A stretch of 64,000 nt of DNA. Origin: Actinomadura syzygii (GTDB lineage: Bacteria; Actinomycetota; Actinomycetes; Streptosporangiales; Streptosporangiaceae). Below are positions 27,186 through 35,240 of the stretch, piece by piece; the stretch's first letter is position 1; the number at the start of each line of letters is the position of its first letter. The translations under genes and the position numbers were made by a program. The stretch lies in NCBI RefSeq assembly GCF_008085905.1, contig NZ_VSFF01000011.1, forward strand, positions 186,001 through 250,000. The letters are read 5' to 3'. Below the pieces are notes generated by a model. The model saw only the letters and a program-made list of their open reading frames with translations, was not told where the DNA came from and searched no databases.

Positions 27186-27722
27186 ATGGCCAGCGCGATG
27201 CGCAAGATGGCGGTGTACCTCGGCCTTGTGGAGGACGACCGGTACGACGAGAAGTACGGCGACTACGACGAGTACGAGGTCTACGACGAAGAGCCCGACA
27301 CCGGTCAGGGCCGTCGTCGCGAGGACGAATCCGGCGGTCAGCTTACCCGAGCCGACGAGACCGCGGACCGCGATCGCGACCATCACTCCACGTCCACCAT
27401 CGAGCGACGCTCCGTCTCGCTGTACGAGTCCGGTACCACCGACCTTGCGCGCATCACTACGCTGCATCCAAGGACCTACAACGAGGCGAGGACCATCGGC
27501 GAGCACTTCCGGGAGGGCACGCCCGTGATCATGAACCTGACCGAGATGGTCGACAGCGACGCCAAGCGTCTGGTCGACTTCGCGGCGGGTCTCGTGTTCG
27601 GGCTCCATGGGAGCATCGAGCGTGTTACGAACAAGGTGTTCCTGCTGTCGCCCGCGAACGTGGAGGTGACCGCGGAGGACAAGGCCCGGATGGCGGAACG
27701 AGGGTTCTTCAACCAGAGCTGA
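27186..27722 (+). CDS. sepF: Cell division protein SepF
   Basis: SepF (178 aa) anchors FtsZ to the membrane, replacing FtsA in actinobacteria. The N-terminal amphipathic helix is in MRKMAVYLGLVEDD. An acidic, tyrosine-rich linker follows (DEKYGDYDEYEVYDEE). The C-terminal SepF domain starts about residue 85 and has HPRTYNEARTIGEHFREG and the FAAGLVFGLHGSIERV core. ATG 27186 follows GGAGGGG. A TAATGT box at 27079-27084, at the end of the preceding gene, may be a -10 for sepF. Confidence 0.95.
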   Translation: MASAMRKMAVYLGLVEDDRYDEKYGDYDEYEVYDEEPDTGQGRRREDESGGQLTRADETADRDRDHHSTSTIERRSVSLYESGTTDLARITTLHPRTYNEARTIGEHFREGTPVIMNLTEMVDSDAKRLVDFAAGLVFGLHGSIERVTNKVFLLSPANVEVTAEDKARMAERGFFNQS

Positions 27723-27743
27723 GAGCCACATGCGAGAGTACCC

Positions 27744-28028
27744 GTGAACATCGTTGGAACCGTGCTGCAGGCGATCCTGTACTTCTTCCTCCTGTTCCTC
27801 ATCGGGAGGTTGATCCTGGAGGTCCTGCAGTCGTTCGCCCGGCAGTGGAAGCCGAGCGGCGTGGTGCTGGTGATCGCGGAAGCGACATATACCGTCACCG
27901 ATCCGCCGCTTAAATTCCTCAGGCGCTTCATCCCGCCCATACGACTGGGTAACGTGGCGCTGGACCTCAGCTTCACCGTGCTCATCCTTGTGGTCTGGGT
28001 CTTGATCATCTTCGTGCAGAGGCTCTGA
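27744..28028 (+). CDS. YggT family membrane protein
   Basis: This is a small membrane protein of 94 aa with two hydrophobic segments (about 6-27 and 70-91). The amphipathic loop between them has the family segment VTDPPLKFLRRFIPPIRLG. YggT proteins are conserved next to sepF and divIVA but their role is not settled; in other organisms they affect division or osmotic tolerance. GTG 27744 is 21 nt after sepF. Length and topology are normal. Confidence 0.9.
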   Translation: MNIVGTVLQAILYFFLLFLIGRLILEVLQSFARQWKPSGVVLVIAEATYTVTDPPLKFLRRFIPPIRLGNVALDLSFTVLILVVWVLIIFVQRL

Positions 28029-28077
28029 TCGGATACCGTCCTTCCGGACAGACTCCAAGCGCGCCAAGGAGACGAAC

Positions 28078-29004
28078 ATGCCGCTGACACCCGCCGACGT
28101 GCGGAACAAGCAGTTCAGTACCACCCGACTGAGGCCGGGTTACGACGAGGAGGAGGTGGACGCCTTCCTCGACGAGGTCGAGGCGGAGCTGGACCGCCTC
28201 ATCCAGGAGAACGAGGAGCTGCGGGCCAAGCTCGCCGAGTGCCTGCGCGGCAAGGTTCCCGCCATGGCCGCCCCGATCGTCGAGCCGAAGCCGGACGTCC
28301 AGAAGATCCCCGAGCCGCCGCGCCCCGAGCCGCAGCCGCAGCCCGAGCCGGAGCCCGTGCTCGGCGGCCTCGGCATGGCCTCCGCGCCCACCGGCGAGGA
28401 CAACATGGACACTGCGGCCCGCGTCCTCGCGCTCGCGCAGCAGACCGCCGACCAGGCGATCGCCGACGCCCGCCGGGAGGCCGACGAGACGCTCGGCCGC
28501 GCCCGCCGCGAGGCCGAGGAGATCCTCGGCAAGGCCCGCCGGCAGGCCGACCAGATCGTCAGCGAGGCCCGGTCCCGCGCCGAGGCGCTCGACCGCGACG
28601 CGCAGGAGCGGCACCGCCAGGTCATGGGCTCGCTCGTGCAGCAGCGCGAGGAGCTCGAGCGCGAGGTCGACAACCTGCGCGCGTTCGAGCGCGAGTACCG
28701 CAGCCGTCTGAAGGTCTACCTGGAGGGTCAGCTCCGCGACCTGGAGGCGGGCAGCACCGAGACGGGCGCGTTCGCCGCCGTCCCCGGCGCGGCCCCCGCC
28801 CCGGCGCAGCAGACCGCCCCGCAGACCGGCCCGCAGGCCCTTCCGCACGGCGAGAACCGTCCCGCCACGGCGGGCGCCGCGGCCCCGTCGGCGCCCGGCG
28901 CGTTCCCGCCGCCGGCCGAGCACGCCGCCCAGCAGGTGCAGCACTCGGCCACCGGCGCCTTCCACAGCGGCGGCGGTGACAACCCGCCGCACGAGAGGCG
29001 CTGA
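28078..29004 (+). CDS. divIVA: Polar growth protein DivIVA/Wag31
   Basis: DivIVA (308 aa) marks the hyphal tip or cell pole and directs polar wall growth. The N-terminal lipid-binding domain is LTPADVRNKQF and YDEEEVDAFLDEVEAEL. After a Pro/Glu-rich linker (about 60-95) comes a long coiled coil (about 115-220), with heptads rich in Ala, Arg and Glu. The C-terminal tail is Ala/Pro/Gln-rich and low in complexity. AAGGAG at 28066-28071 is an excellent ribosome-binding site. It closes the dcw-linked block; a strong hairpin follows. Confidence 0.96.
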   Translation: MPLTPADVRNKQFSTTRLRPGYDEEEVDAFLDEVEAELDRLIQENEELRAKLAECLRGKVPAMAAPIVEPKPDVQKIPEPPRPEPQPQPEPEPVLGGLGMASAPTGEDNMDTAARVLALAQQTADQAIADARREADETLGRARREAEEILGKARRQADQIVSEARSRAEALDRDAQERHRQVMGSLVQQREELEREVDNLRAFEREYRSRLKVYLEGQLRDLEAGSTETGAFAAVPGAAPAPAQQTAPQTGPQALPHGENRPATAGAAAPSAPGAFPPPAEHAAQQVQHSATGAFHSGGGDNPPHERR

Positions 29005-29039
29005 CGCCCCGCGTCCGGACGGTAGTGTGTCCCGATCGC

Positions 29040-29065
29040 CGCGGACGGCGTGCTCGCCGTCCGCG
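29040..29065 (+). terminator. Hairpin downstream of divIVA
   Basis: The perfect 10-bp stem CGCGGACGGC / GCCGTCCGCG has a 6-nt loop and lies 36 nt after the divIVA stop. A TAGTGT box at 29023-29028 precedes it, so it could instead lie in the 5' leader of the next gene. No U-tract follows. Confidence 0.55.
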
Positions 29066-29133
29066 CGGCGCGGGAAGGCGGCCGGGGCCGGTCGGCTGGG
29101 GAGCCGGCGGCCTGAACGAGTGGGAGAGACCCT

Positions 29134-30399
29134 GTGATCATCCTGAGTGGCGTCCTAGTGGTCGTGGCGATCGCCCTGCTGGTGGCGGGGATCGTCGCGG
29201 GCAACGGAGACAGCGCACAGGTGTTCGGGCTCGACGCGCTCGTGGTGATCTACATATCGATCGCCGTGAGCATCGTGTCCGCGCTGTGCCTGACCATCGG
29301 GGTGTTCCTGCGGCGCAAGGAGCTCTTCGGGACGGGCGCGGTCACGCAGCCCTCCCGCAAGGCGCGCAAGGCCGACAAGCCCAAGCGGGCCAAGGGCGGG
29401 AAGGCCGTGCCTCCCGCCGGGCCGCCCGCCGCGGCGGCGAACGCGCGGGGCGTCCCCGACGCCAGGGGCCCGGCGGCCGACGCGGACGACGCGGTGGAGG
29501 TCCCCGCCCCGCCGGCCGACGTCCCCGACGACGCGCTGGTGTTCGTCGTGCGCGGGCGCAAGCGCTACCACCTCGACACCTGCCGCCAGCTCGCCGGACG
29601 CGAGACCGAGGAGCTCACCTACGCCGAGGCCAAGGAGGAGGGGTTCAGCCCCTGTACCGCCTGCCTGCCCGACACCGCATTGGCGGCGCGCGCCGCGGCG
29701 TCGGCACCCGCGTCCCCGGACGCGAGCAGGGCGGCGGGGGACGGGACCCCTTCTCCGAAGCCCGGCACGGCACGCTCCGACAGCGGCCTCGTGGGCCTGG
29801 CGAAGAAGCCGCCCGCCCCGCCCTCCCCTCCCGCTCCGCATGCCGCGCCGACCGCGTTCGACACGACGGCCGAGATCCCGCGCGCGGAGCCGGAGCCCCC
29901 GCGCGCTCCGGTGAACCCGACCCTGACCGACCTGCCGGTCGCGAGCCTGGCCCCCGTCGAGGAGGCTCCGAGGCCCGCCGAGCGGCCCGAGCCCGCCGCG
30001 CCCGAGCCGGAGGACGACTCCGCCGCGGAAGCGCCCGCCGAGGCCGAACCGGCGCCGCTGGACGAGCCCGCCGCCGAGACCTCCGCGCCCGCCGAGACGG
30101 CGCCCGAGACGGCCGCCGAAGCGCCGTCCGAGCCCGCCGCCCCGCAGCCGCGCGACTCCGGCGACGCGGACGTCCCGCACGAGGACGCCGACCCCGCCCC
30201 GGCCGAGTCCGAGGGCGACGACCTTCAGGTCCGCATCCTGAGCGGCACCAAGCGCTACCACCGCACCGACTGCGCCCTCATCGAGGACATCGGCGACGAG
30301 GCCGACGACCTGGAGTCGCTGTCCCGCGCGGAGGCCAAGTCCCGCGGCTGCACCCCCTGCCTGGTCTGCCAACCCGACCGCGAACGCGCCCGCGACTGA
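29134..30399 (+). CDS. Membrane-anchored protein with two Ada-like zinc modules
   Basis: This protein of 421 aa has no family I can name. Two membrane helices lie at about 1-22 and 33-58, followed by a Lys-rich patch. Two copies of a short H-x3-C ... C-x2-C module sit about 230 residues apart. The first has His146, Cys150, Cys174 and Cys177; the second has His376, Cys380, Cys409 and Cys412. Each reads RYH-x3-C, then an EAK segment, then PC-x2-C, like the zinc site of Ada and of some nuclease tails. A Pro/Glu/Ala-rich linker separates them. GTG 29134 follows GGGAGAG. Function unknown. Confidence 0.75.
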   Translation: MIILSGVLVVVAIALLVAGIVAGNGDSAQVFGLDALVVIYISIAVSIVSALCLTIGVFLRRKELFGTGAVTQPSRKARKADKPKRAKGGKAVPPAGPPAAAANARGVPDARGPAADADDAVEVPAPPADVPDDALVFVVRGRKRYHLDTCRQLAGRETEELTYAEAKEEGFSPCTACLPDTALAARAAASAPASPDASRAAGDGTPSPKPGTARSDSGLVGLAKKPPAPPSPPAPHAAPTAFDTTAEIPRAEPEPPRAPVNPTLTDLPVASLAPVEEAPRPAERPEPAAPEPEDDSAAEAPAEAEPAPLDEPAAETSAPAETAPETAAEAPSEPAAPQPRDSGDADVPHEDADPAPAESEGDDLQVRILSGTKRYHRTDCALIEDIGDEADDLESLSRAEAKSRGCTPCLVCQPDRERARD

Positions 30400-30409
30400 C
30401 CCGGCCGTG

Positions 30410-30650
30410 TTTGCCCAGGGGGGCGACCCCCTGGAACCCCCGTTGCTCGCGAGGGGCCGTTTCCCGTTCCGCGTTCGCGGCCCGGGAAACGGCCCCTCGC
30501 TCGGCGGGTCGGGCGACCTCCGGCCTTGGCGGCCTACGGTCACCCGCCCCGTGGCCCCGGCTTAGGTTCCTGCGGGTGGCGGCTTGGGTTCCTGCGGGTG
30601 GCCCCTCGCTCGTGACGGGGGTTCCAGGGGGGCGCTCCCCTGGGCAAACC
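30410..30650. repeat. Three-hairpin dispersed repeat, copy 1, with inverted partial copy
   Basis: Hairpin a: CCAGGGGG-GCGA-CCCCCTGG (30415-30434). Hairpin b: an 18-bp stem, 30449-30466 with 30483-30500. Hairpin c: 30505-30518 with 30538-30551, with two mismatches. Two 22-bp tandem units (30558-30579 and 30580-30601) follow. An inverted partial copy of the left end closes the block (30601-30650), so both ends show TTTGCCCAGGGG in opposite orientation. It lies between convergent genes and may act as a two-way terminator. Related copies are at 43725 and 62846. Confidence 0.9.
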
Positions 30651-30653
30651 ACC

Positions 30654-31445
30654 TCAGCCCCTGCGCTCGCGGCGTAGTTCGCGTAGGCGGTCTCGACGCT
30701 CGTCGCGGCGCTCGCGGGTGTCGTCGCGTAGTTCGCGTCGGCGTTCGCGTATTTCCTGGTGGTGTTCGCGGTGTAGTTGGTGGATCTCGCGGTGGCGGTC
30801 GCGGCGGTGCTTCTTGTCGTCGATCGCGCGGCGGGTGACGCTGACGCCGCCGAACAGGACCGTCCCGGTCACGCGGATGACGGGGGCGTCCGGGTCGGTG
30901 GTGTCGTCCTCCGGGAGGTCGTTGCCGCCGAAGATCGCCGTGTTGGATCCGACGACGCGGACGCCGGGCGGCACCACCAGGTTGACGCCGCCGAACACGC
31001 AGGTGATGTTGACGGTCACCTCGTGCCGGCTGAGGACGGCCTGCCGGAAGTCGAGGTCGGCGCCGCCGAACACGCACGAGATGTTGGTGGTGGGCTCGAC
31101 TAGCCAGCGGCCCTTGCGCTCGACCCCGCTGAAGATCGCCACGAGGTTGGGCGACTGCGGCGCGGGCGGCGCGAGGGTCTCCTCCTCCTTGCGCAGGTCC
31201 ACGCGGGGACGCGCCTCGTGCTCCGGCGGAAGGTCGCTGAGGACGGGTTCCAGTTCGGCGTACGTCTTCGCGTTGTAGACCGCGTCGATGCGCTCGGCGT
31301 GCTCCTCGGGGGTGATGCGTCCCTCGGCGAGGGCTTCGCGCAGGCGGTCGGCGACCCGGTCCCGGTCGGCGTCCGACGCGCGCATGCCGGCGGCCGCCGG
31401 CCGCGCGGGGACTCCGGACTCGGAAGGCTGCTCGGGAAGGTTCAC
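30654..31445 (-). CDS. DUF1707 / LiaF-like protein with charged tail
   Basis: This is a protein of 263 aa. Residues 21-75 are a DUF1707 domain (MRASDADRDRVADRLREALA, RITPEEHAERIDAVYNAKTY). Residues about 100-190 form a beta-helix-like region with repeated FGG turns, as in LiaF/DUF2154 cell-wall stress proteins. The last 60 residues are almost only Arg, Glu, Asp and His and should form a charged helix. No membrane helix is seen. The GTG 31445 start lies close behind GAGG; the family often starts at the Met of MRASDADR (31385). Role in envelope stress is inference. Confidence 0.82.
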   Translation of the reverse strand: MNLPEQPSESGVPARPAAAGMRASDADRDRVADRLREALAEGRITPEEHAERIDAVYNAKTYAELEPVLSDLPPEHEARPRVDLRKEEETLAPPAPQSPNLVAIFSGVERKGRWLVEPTTNISCVFGGADLDFRQAVLSRHEVTVNITCVFGGVNLVVPPGVRVVGSNTAIFGGNDLPEDDTTDPDAPVIRVTGTVLFGGVSVTRRAIDDKKHRRDRHREIHQLHREHHQEIRERRRELRDDTRERRDERRDRLRELRRERRG

Positions 31446-31451
31446 CCCTCA

Positions 31452-31480
31452 ATGATGGCAAACGCGATGTGTCGCGACAA
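31452..31480 (-). promoter_or_regulatory. Candidate promoter of the DUF1707 gene with palindrome
   Basis: On the minus strand, TTGTCG (31480-31475) and CATCAT (31457-31452) are 17 bp apart. A perfect 10-bp palindrome TGTCGCGACA (31470-31479) overlaps the -35, a fitting place for a repressor site. No regulator is identified. Confidence 0.45.
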
Positions 31481-31481
31481 T

Positions 31482-31525
31482 CTCCCCCGCCGAACCGGTC
31501 GCGCGGACCGGCGACGGCGGGGGAG
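31482..31525 (-). terminator. ileS terminator hairpin
   Basis: The outer 11-bp stem CTCCCCCGCCG / CGGCGGGGGAG (31482-31492 with 31515-31525) encloses CCGGTC / GACCGG (31495-31500 with 31506-31511). It begins 14 nt beyond the ileS stop on the minus strand. It is the two-tier type also seen at 3440. Confidence 0.75.
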
Positions 31526-31538
31526 GCGCGGCGTGGCG

Positions 31539-34500
31539 TCAGGCCTTCCTGAGGTAGTAGGTGAGGCCCAGTTCCTCGTCGCGGTTGGCGGTGAGGCCGT
31601 CCGGGCGCCCCTCGGTGACCCCGGCGGCGAGCACCTCGGCGGCGAGTTCGCCGCCGTGGGCGCGCAGCGCCTCGGCGAGGTCGGTGCCGGTGGCCTCCCA
31701 CCACAGCTCGATGCGGTCGGTGACGTCCAGCCCGGCGGACTTGCGGCCGTCCTGGACGAGCCGCACCGCCTCCCGCACCAGCCCGGCCCGGCGCAGCTCC
31801 GGCGTGACGGTGAGGTCGAGCGCGACGGTCTCGCCCGCGGCGCTCTCCACCGCCCAGCCGCTGCGCGGCCGCTCGGTGACGATCACGTCGTCCGCGGACA
31901 GGGCGACCGCGCCGACGCCGTCGGCCTCGACCTCGGCCGCGACCGCGCGGATCGCCCGCACGAGCTCCGCCGGGTCGGCCGCGGAGATCGCCTTGGCGAC
32001 CTTCGGGGTGTCCTTGGCGTAGCGCTTGCCGAGCTCCCGGAAGTTGGGCTTGACCTCGTACTCGACCAGGTCGCCGCCGATCGAGGACAGCTCCTCGAAC
32101 CCGAGGACGTTCAGCTCCTCGGAGATCTGCGCGCGCAGCTGCTCGGGCAGCGCGGGCCAGCCGGCGGCGCCGACGAGGGCGCGGCCGAGGGGCTGGCGCG
32201 TCCGGACGCCGCTCGCGGCGCGGGCGGAGCGGCCGAGCTCGACCAGCCGCCGGACGAGCGCCATCTGCGCCGTCAGCGCGTCGTCGAGGAGGCTCTCGTC
32301 CACGGCCGGCCAGTCGGTCAGGTGCACCGACTCGGGGGCGTCCTCGGGACGGATGACGTCCCACACGTGGTCGGTGACGAACGGCACGATCGGCGCCATC
32401 AGCCGGGTCAGCGTCTCCAGGCACGTGTAGAGGGTCGCGAAGGCGGACGCGCCGTCCGGGCTCTCCGGCCCCTCCCAGAACCGCCGCCGCGACCGCCGCA
32501 CGTACCAGTTGGACAGGTCGTCGACGAACTGGCTGAGGAACCGCCCGGCGCGGGCCGTGTCGAAGGTCTCCAGCGCGGCGTCGACCTCCCGGACGGTCCG
32601 GTGCAGCTCGGCGAGGGCCCACCGGTCGAGCAGCGGCCGGTCGGCGGGGGCGGGCGCCTCGGCGAGCCGGTCCGGCGTCCACGCGCGGCCCTGCGCCTCC
32701 GCCGCGTTGGCGTAGAGGACGAAGAACGACGCGGTGTGCCAGTAGGTGAGGAGCACCTTCCGGACGATCTCCTCCAGCGCGTTGTGCCCGACCCGGCGGG
32801 ACGCCCAGGGCAGCCCGTTCGCGGCCATGAACCAGCGCACCGCGTCGGCGCCGTGCTCGTCCATCAGCGGGATGGGCCGCAGGACGTTCCCGAGGTGCTT
32901 GCTCATCTTGCGGCCGTCCTCGGCGAGGATCAGCCCGAGGCAGACGACGTTCTCGTAGGACGACCGGTCGAACACGAGCGTCCCGACCGCCATCAGGGAG
33001 TAGAACCAGCCGCGCGTCTGGTCCTGGGCCTCGCAGATGTACTGGGCGGGGTAGGAGTCTTCGAACATCTCGTTGTTGCGGTGGGGGGCGCCCCACTGCG
33101 CGAACGGCATCGACCCGGAGTCGTACCAGGCGTCGATGACGTCGGGCACGCGCCGCGCCTCGGCACCGCACTGAGGGCAGGGGAACGCGACGTCGTCCAC
33201 GTAGGGGCGGTGGGGGTCGAGCGAGGACATGTCGCTCCCCGCCAGTTCCCCAAGCTCTTTCAGGGACCCGACGCAGGTGACGTGTTCCTCGTCCTCACCG
33301 CAGACCCAGAGGGGGAGGGGCGTGCCCCAGTAGCGGCTCCGGGACAGCGACCAGTCGACGTTGTTGCGCAGCCACTCCCCGTACCGGCCGTGCTTTACCG
33401 TCTCCGGAAACCAGTTCGTCTTCTCGTTCTCCTCCAGCAGCCGCTCTTTGATCTGCGTGGTGCGGATGTACCAGGCGGGGAGCGCGTAGTAGAGCAGCGG
33501 GGTGTGGCACCGCCAGCAGTGCGGGTAGGCATGCTCGAAGTGCCCGCCGCGGAACAGCAGCCCGCGCGCGCGCAGGTCGTCGGTGAGGGGCTCGTCGGCG
33601 TCCTTGAAGAACTTGTTCCCGACCAGGGGGACCTCTCGCAGGAAGCGTCCGTCCGGGCCGATCGGGTTGACGATGGGCATGCCGTAGTTCTTGCAGACGG
33701 TCATGTCGTCCGCGCCGAACGCCGGCGCCTGGTGGACGAGGCCCGTCCCGTCTTCCACGGTGACGTAGTCGCCGAGGACGACGTAGTGCGCGTCCGGGAT
33801 GTCGACCAGGTCGAAGGGACGCTGGTAGGTCGTCCGCTCAAGCTCGGCGCCCTGGTAGGAGGCGAGGCGTTCGGCGTCCTCGCCGAGCACCTGCTCCAGG
33901 AGGGGTTCGGCGACGACGAGCACCTCGTCCGACCCCTTCGGACGGGCGGCCACATACGTCACGTCGGGGTGGACGGCCACCGCGGTGTTGGAGACCAGCG
34001 TCCATGGCGTCGTCGTCCAGATGAGCAGTGCCGCGCCCAGCTCGGCCAGCGGGCCGGACGTCACGGGCATGCGCACGTACACCGACGGGCTGGTGACGTC
34101 CTCGTACCCGCCCGGCTGGCCCAGTTCGTGGTCGGACAGGCCCGTTCCGCAGCGCGGGCAGTAGGGGGTGATGCGGAAGTCGCGGAACAGCAGGCCCTTG
34201 TCGAACACCTGCTTCAGAGACCACCACACCGCCTCGACGTAGTCGGAGTCCATCGTCCGGTACGCCTGGTCGGTGTTGACCCAGTAGCCCATGCGCTCGG
34301 TCATTTCCTCGAACGCGTCCACGTGGCGCAGGACGGATTCACGGCAGCGGGCGTTGAACTCCGCTACGCCGTACTCCTCGATGTCCTTCTTGCCGGTGAG
34401 CCCGAGCTCCTTCTCCACGGCGACCTCGACGGGCAGGCCGTGGCAGTCCCAGCCCCCCTTGCGCGGGACGTGGAACCCCTTCATCGTCTTGAAGCGCGGG

Positions 34501-34712
34501 AAGACGTCCTTGAACACGCGGGCCTCGACGTGGTGGACGCCCGGCATGCCGTTCGCGGTCGGCGGCCCCTCGTAGAACACCCACCGGGGGCCGGACGCGG
34601 TGCGCTCCAGCGACCGCTCGAAGATCTTGCTGTCCTGCCAGCGGCGCAGCATGTCCCGCTCCAGGGCGGGCAGATCGACCTGCGCGGGCAGGGGCCGAAA
34701 GGCTCGGCTCAC
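31539..34712 (-). CDS. ileS: Isoleucyl-tRNA synthetase
   Basis: IleRS (1057 aa) charges tRNA-Ile. The class I HIGH-type element is in PPTANGMPGVHH and the KMSKS element is DGRKMSKHLGN. The editing domain spans roughly 190-390 and includes LIWTTTPWTLVSNTAVAVHP. A WYDSGSMPFAQWG segment precedes the catalytic C-half, and the anticodon-binding domain follows with an extended C-terminus. The length matches the long type found in actinobacteria. GTG 34712 is set by GGAGG at 34726-34722; longer in-frame reading enters the T-box leader and is rejected. Confidence 0.96.
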   Translation of the reverse strand: MSRAFRPLPAQVDLPALERDMLRRWQDSKIFERSLERTASGPRWVFYEGPPTANGMPGVHHVEARVFKDVFPRFKTMKGFHVPRKGGWDCHGLPVEVAVEKELGLTGKKDIEEYGVAEFNARCRESVLRHVDAFEEMTERMGYWVNTDQAYRTMDSDYVEAVWWSLKQVFDKGLLFRDFRITPYCPRCGTGLSDHELGQPGGYEDVTSPSVYVRMPVTSGPLAELGAALLIWTTTPWTLVSNTAVAVHPDVTYVAARPKGSDEVLVVAEPLLEQVLGEDAERLASYQGAELERTTYQRPFDLVDIPDAHYVVLGDYVTVEDGTGLVHQAPAFGADDMTVCKNYGMPIVNPIGPDGRFLREVPLVGNKFFKDADEPLTDDLRARGLLFRGGHFEHAYPHCWRCHTPLLYYALPAWYIRTTQIKERLLEENEKTNWFPETVKHGRYGEWLRNNVDWSLSRSRYWGTPLPLWVCGEDEEHVTCVGSLKELGELAGSDMSSLDPHRPYVDDVAFPCPQCGAEARRVPDVIDAWYDSGSMPFAQWGAPHRNNEMFEDSYPAQYICEAQDQTRGWFYSLMAVGTLVFDRSSYENVVCLGLILAEDGRKMSKHLGNVLRPIPLMDEHGADAVRWFMAANGLPWASRRVGHNALEEIVRKVLLTYWHTASFFVLYANAAEAQGRAWTPDRLAEAPAPADRPLLDRWALAELHRTVREVDAALETFDTARAGRFLSQFVDDLSNWYVRRSRRRFWEGPESPDGASAFATLYTCLETLTRLMAPIVPFVTDHVWDVIRPEDAPESVHLTDWPAVDESLLDDALTAQMALVRRLVELGRSARAASGVRTRQPLGRALVGAAGWPALPEQLRAQISEELNVLGFEELSSIGGDLVEYEVKPNFRELGKRYAKDTPKVAKAISAADPAELVRAIRAVAAEVEADGVGAVALSADDVIVTERPRSGWAVESAAGETVALDLTVTPELRRAGLVREAVRLVQDGRKSAGLDVTDRIELWWEATGTDLAEALRAHGGELAAEVLAAGVTEGRPDGLTANRDEELGLTYYLRKA

Positions 34713-34721
34713 GATGGCGGA

Positions 34722-35016
34722 CCTCCGGATCGACGCGAACACGTTGACCGGAGGGACGAGGCGCGTGCCCGGATCCGTCCGGGCGCCCCGCGGTACCACC
34801 CTCCTTGGCCGCCCGCACGGCACGGCCCGCTTCGTTCCAGTCCCGACTGCCGGTTCTACTGCGCCCGCGGCGGGGCGGTTCCTCCGGCGGCTCCGGGGTG
34901 ATCAGGCCGCCGGGCTCGCCCCCGGGCTCGCACCGTCCCCGGGTCGCTCATGGCTGCTGTGCGGCGGCAGGTGTCCCCATCACGGCCTGCCGATACGACT
35001 GCTCGTCCAGACTCTA
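34722..35016 (-). promoter_or_regulatory. ileS leader: translational T-box riboswitch
   Basis: The minus strand has the canonical T-box sequence AAGGAGGGTGGTACCGCGG (34806-34788). Upstream, an 8-bp stem (34913-34906 with 34891-34884) presents an Ile ATC codon (34902-34900) in its terminal loop. That is the short Stem I form known for actinobacterial ileS. Downstream, CCTCCGG (34754-34748) can pair with the ribosome-binding site CCGGAGG (34728-34722), or its CCCTCC with GGAGGG of the T-box. Uncharged tRNA-Ile should therefore expose the site. A TAGAGT -10 (35016-35011) starts the transcript. The 35017-35167 stretch beyond it is featureless. Confidence 0.9.
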
Positions 35017-35167
35017 ACGCACGCGGGACGCGCTCTCTTCCCGATTTCTCCCCGGCCGAGGGCCGGGGCGGGCCCGGTGCCGTTCCTTTGCGATCTCCTG
35101 CGACGGCGCTGGGTTTCCAGGCGATCGGCGACCGGGCATAAGCGGTCGGTAACGCGGCCCAGGTCGT

Positions 35168-35197
35168 TTGCCGCGTCCGAGGAAGGGGACCTATGCT
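35168..35197 (+). promoter_or_regulatory. Promoter of the TraR/DksA gene
   Basis: TTGCCG (35168-35173) and TATGCT (35192-35197) are 18 bp apart. The upstream in-frame ATG at 35193 falls inside the -10, which supports starting the gene at 35241. It is divergent from the ileS leader. Confidence 0.5.
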
Positions 35198-35240
35198 GCC
35201 CGCACTGCCCGTCGAGGCGACCAGCGCGAGGGAGGCCGAC

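Noticed and set aside
34713..34823. N-terminal extension of IleRS into the upstream region
   Set aside because: The extra codons run through the T-box and the sequestering helix. The family start and the SD GGAGG fit GTG 34712.
35193..35240. ATG at 35193 as start of the TraR/DksA gene
   Set aside because: It lies inside the likely -10 box TATGCT and has no ribosome-binding site, whereas ATG 35241 has GAGGGAGG at good distance.
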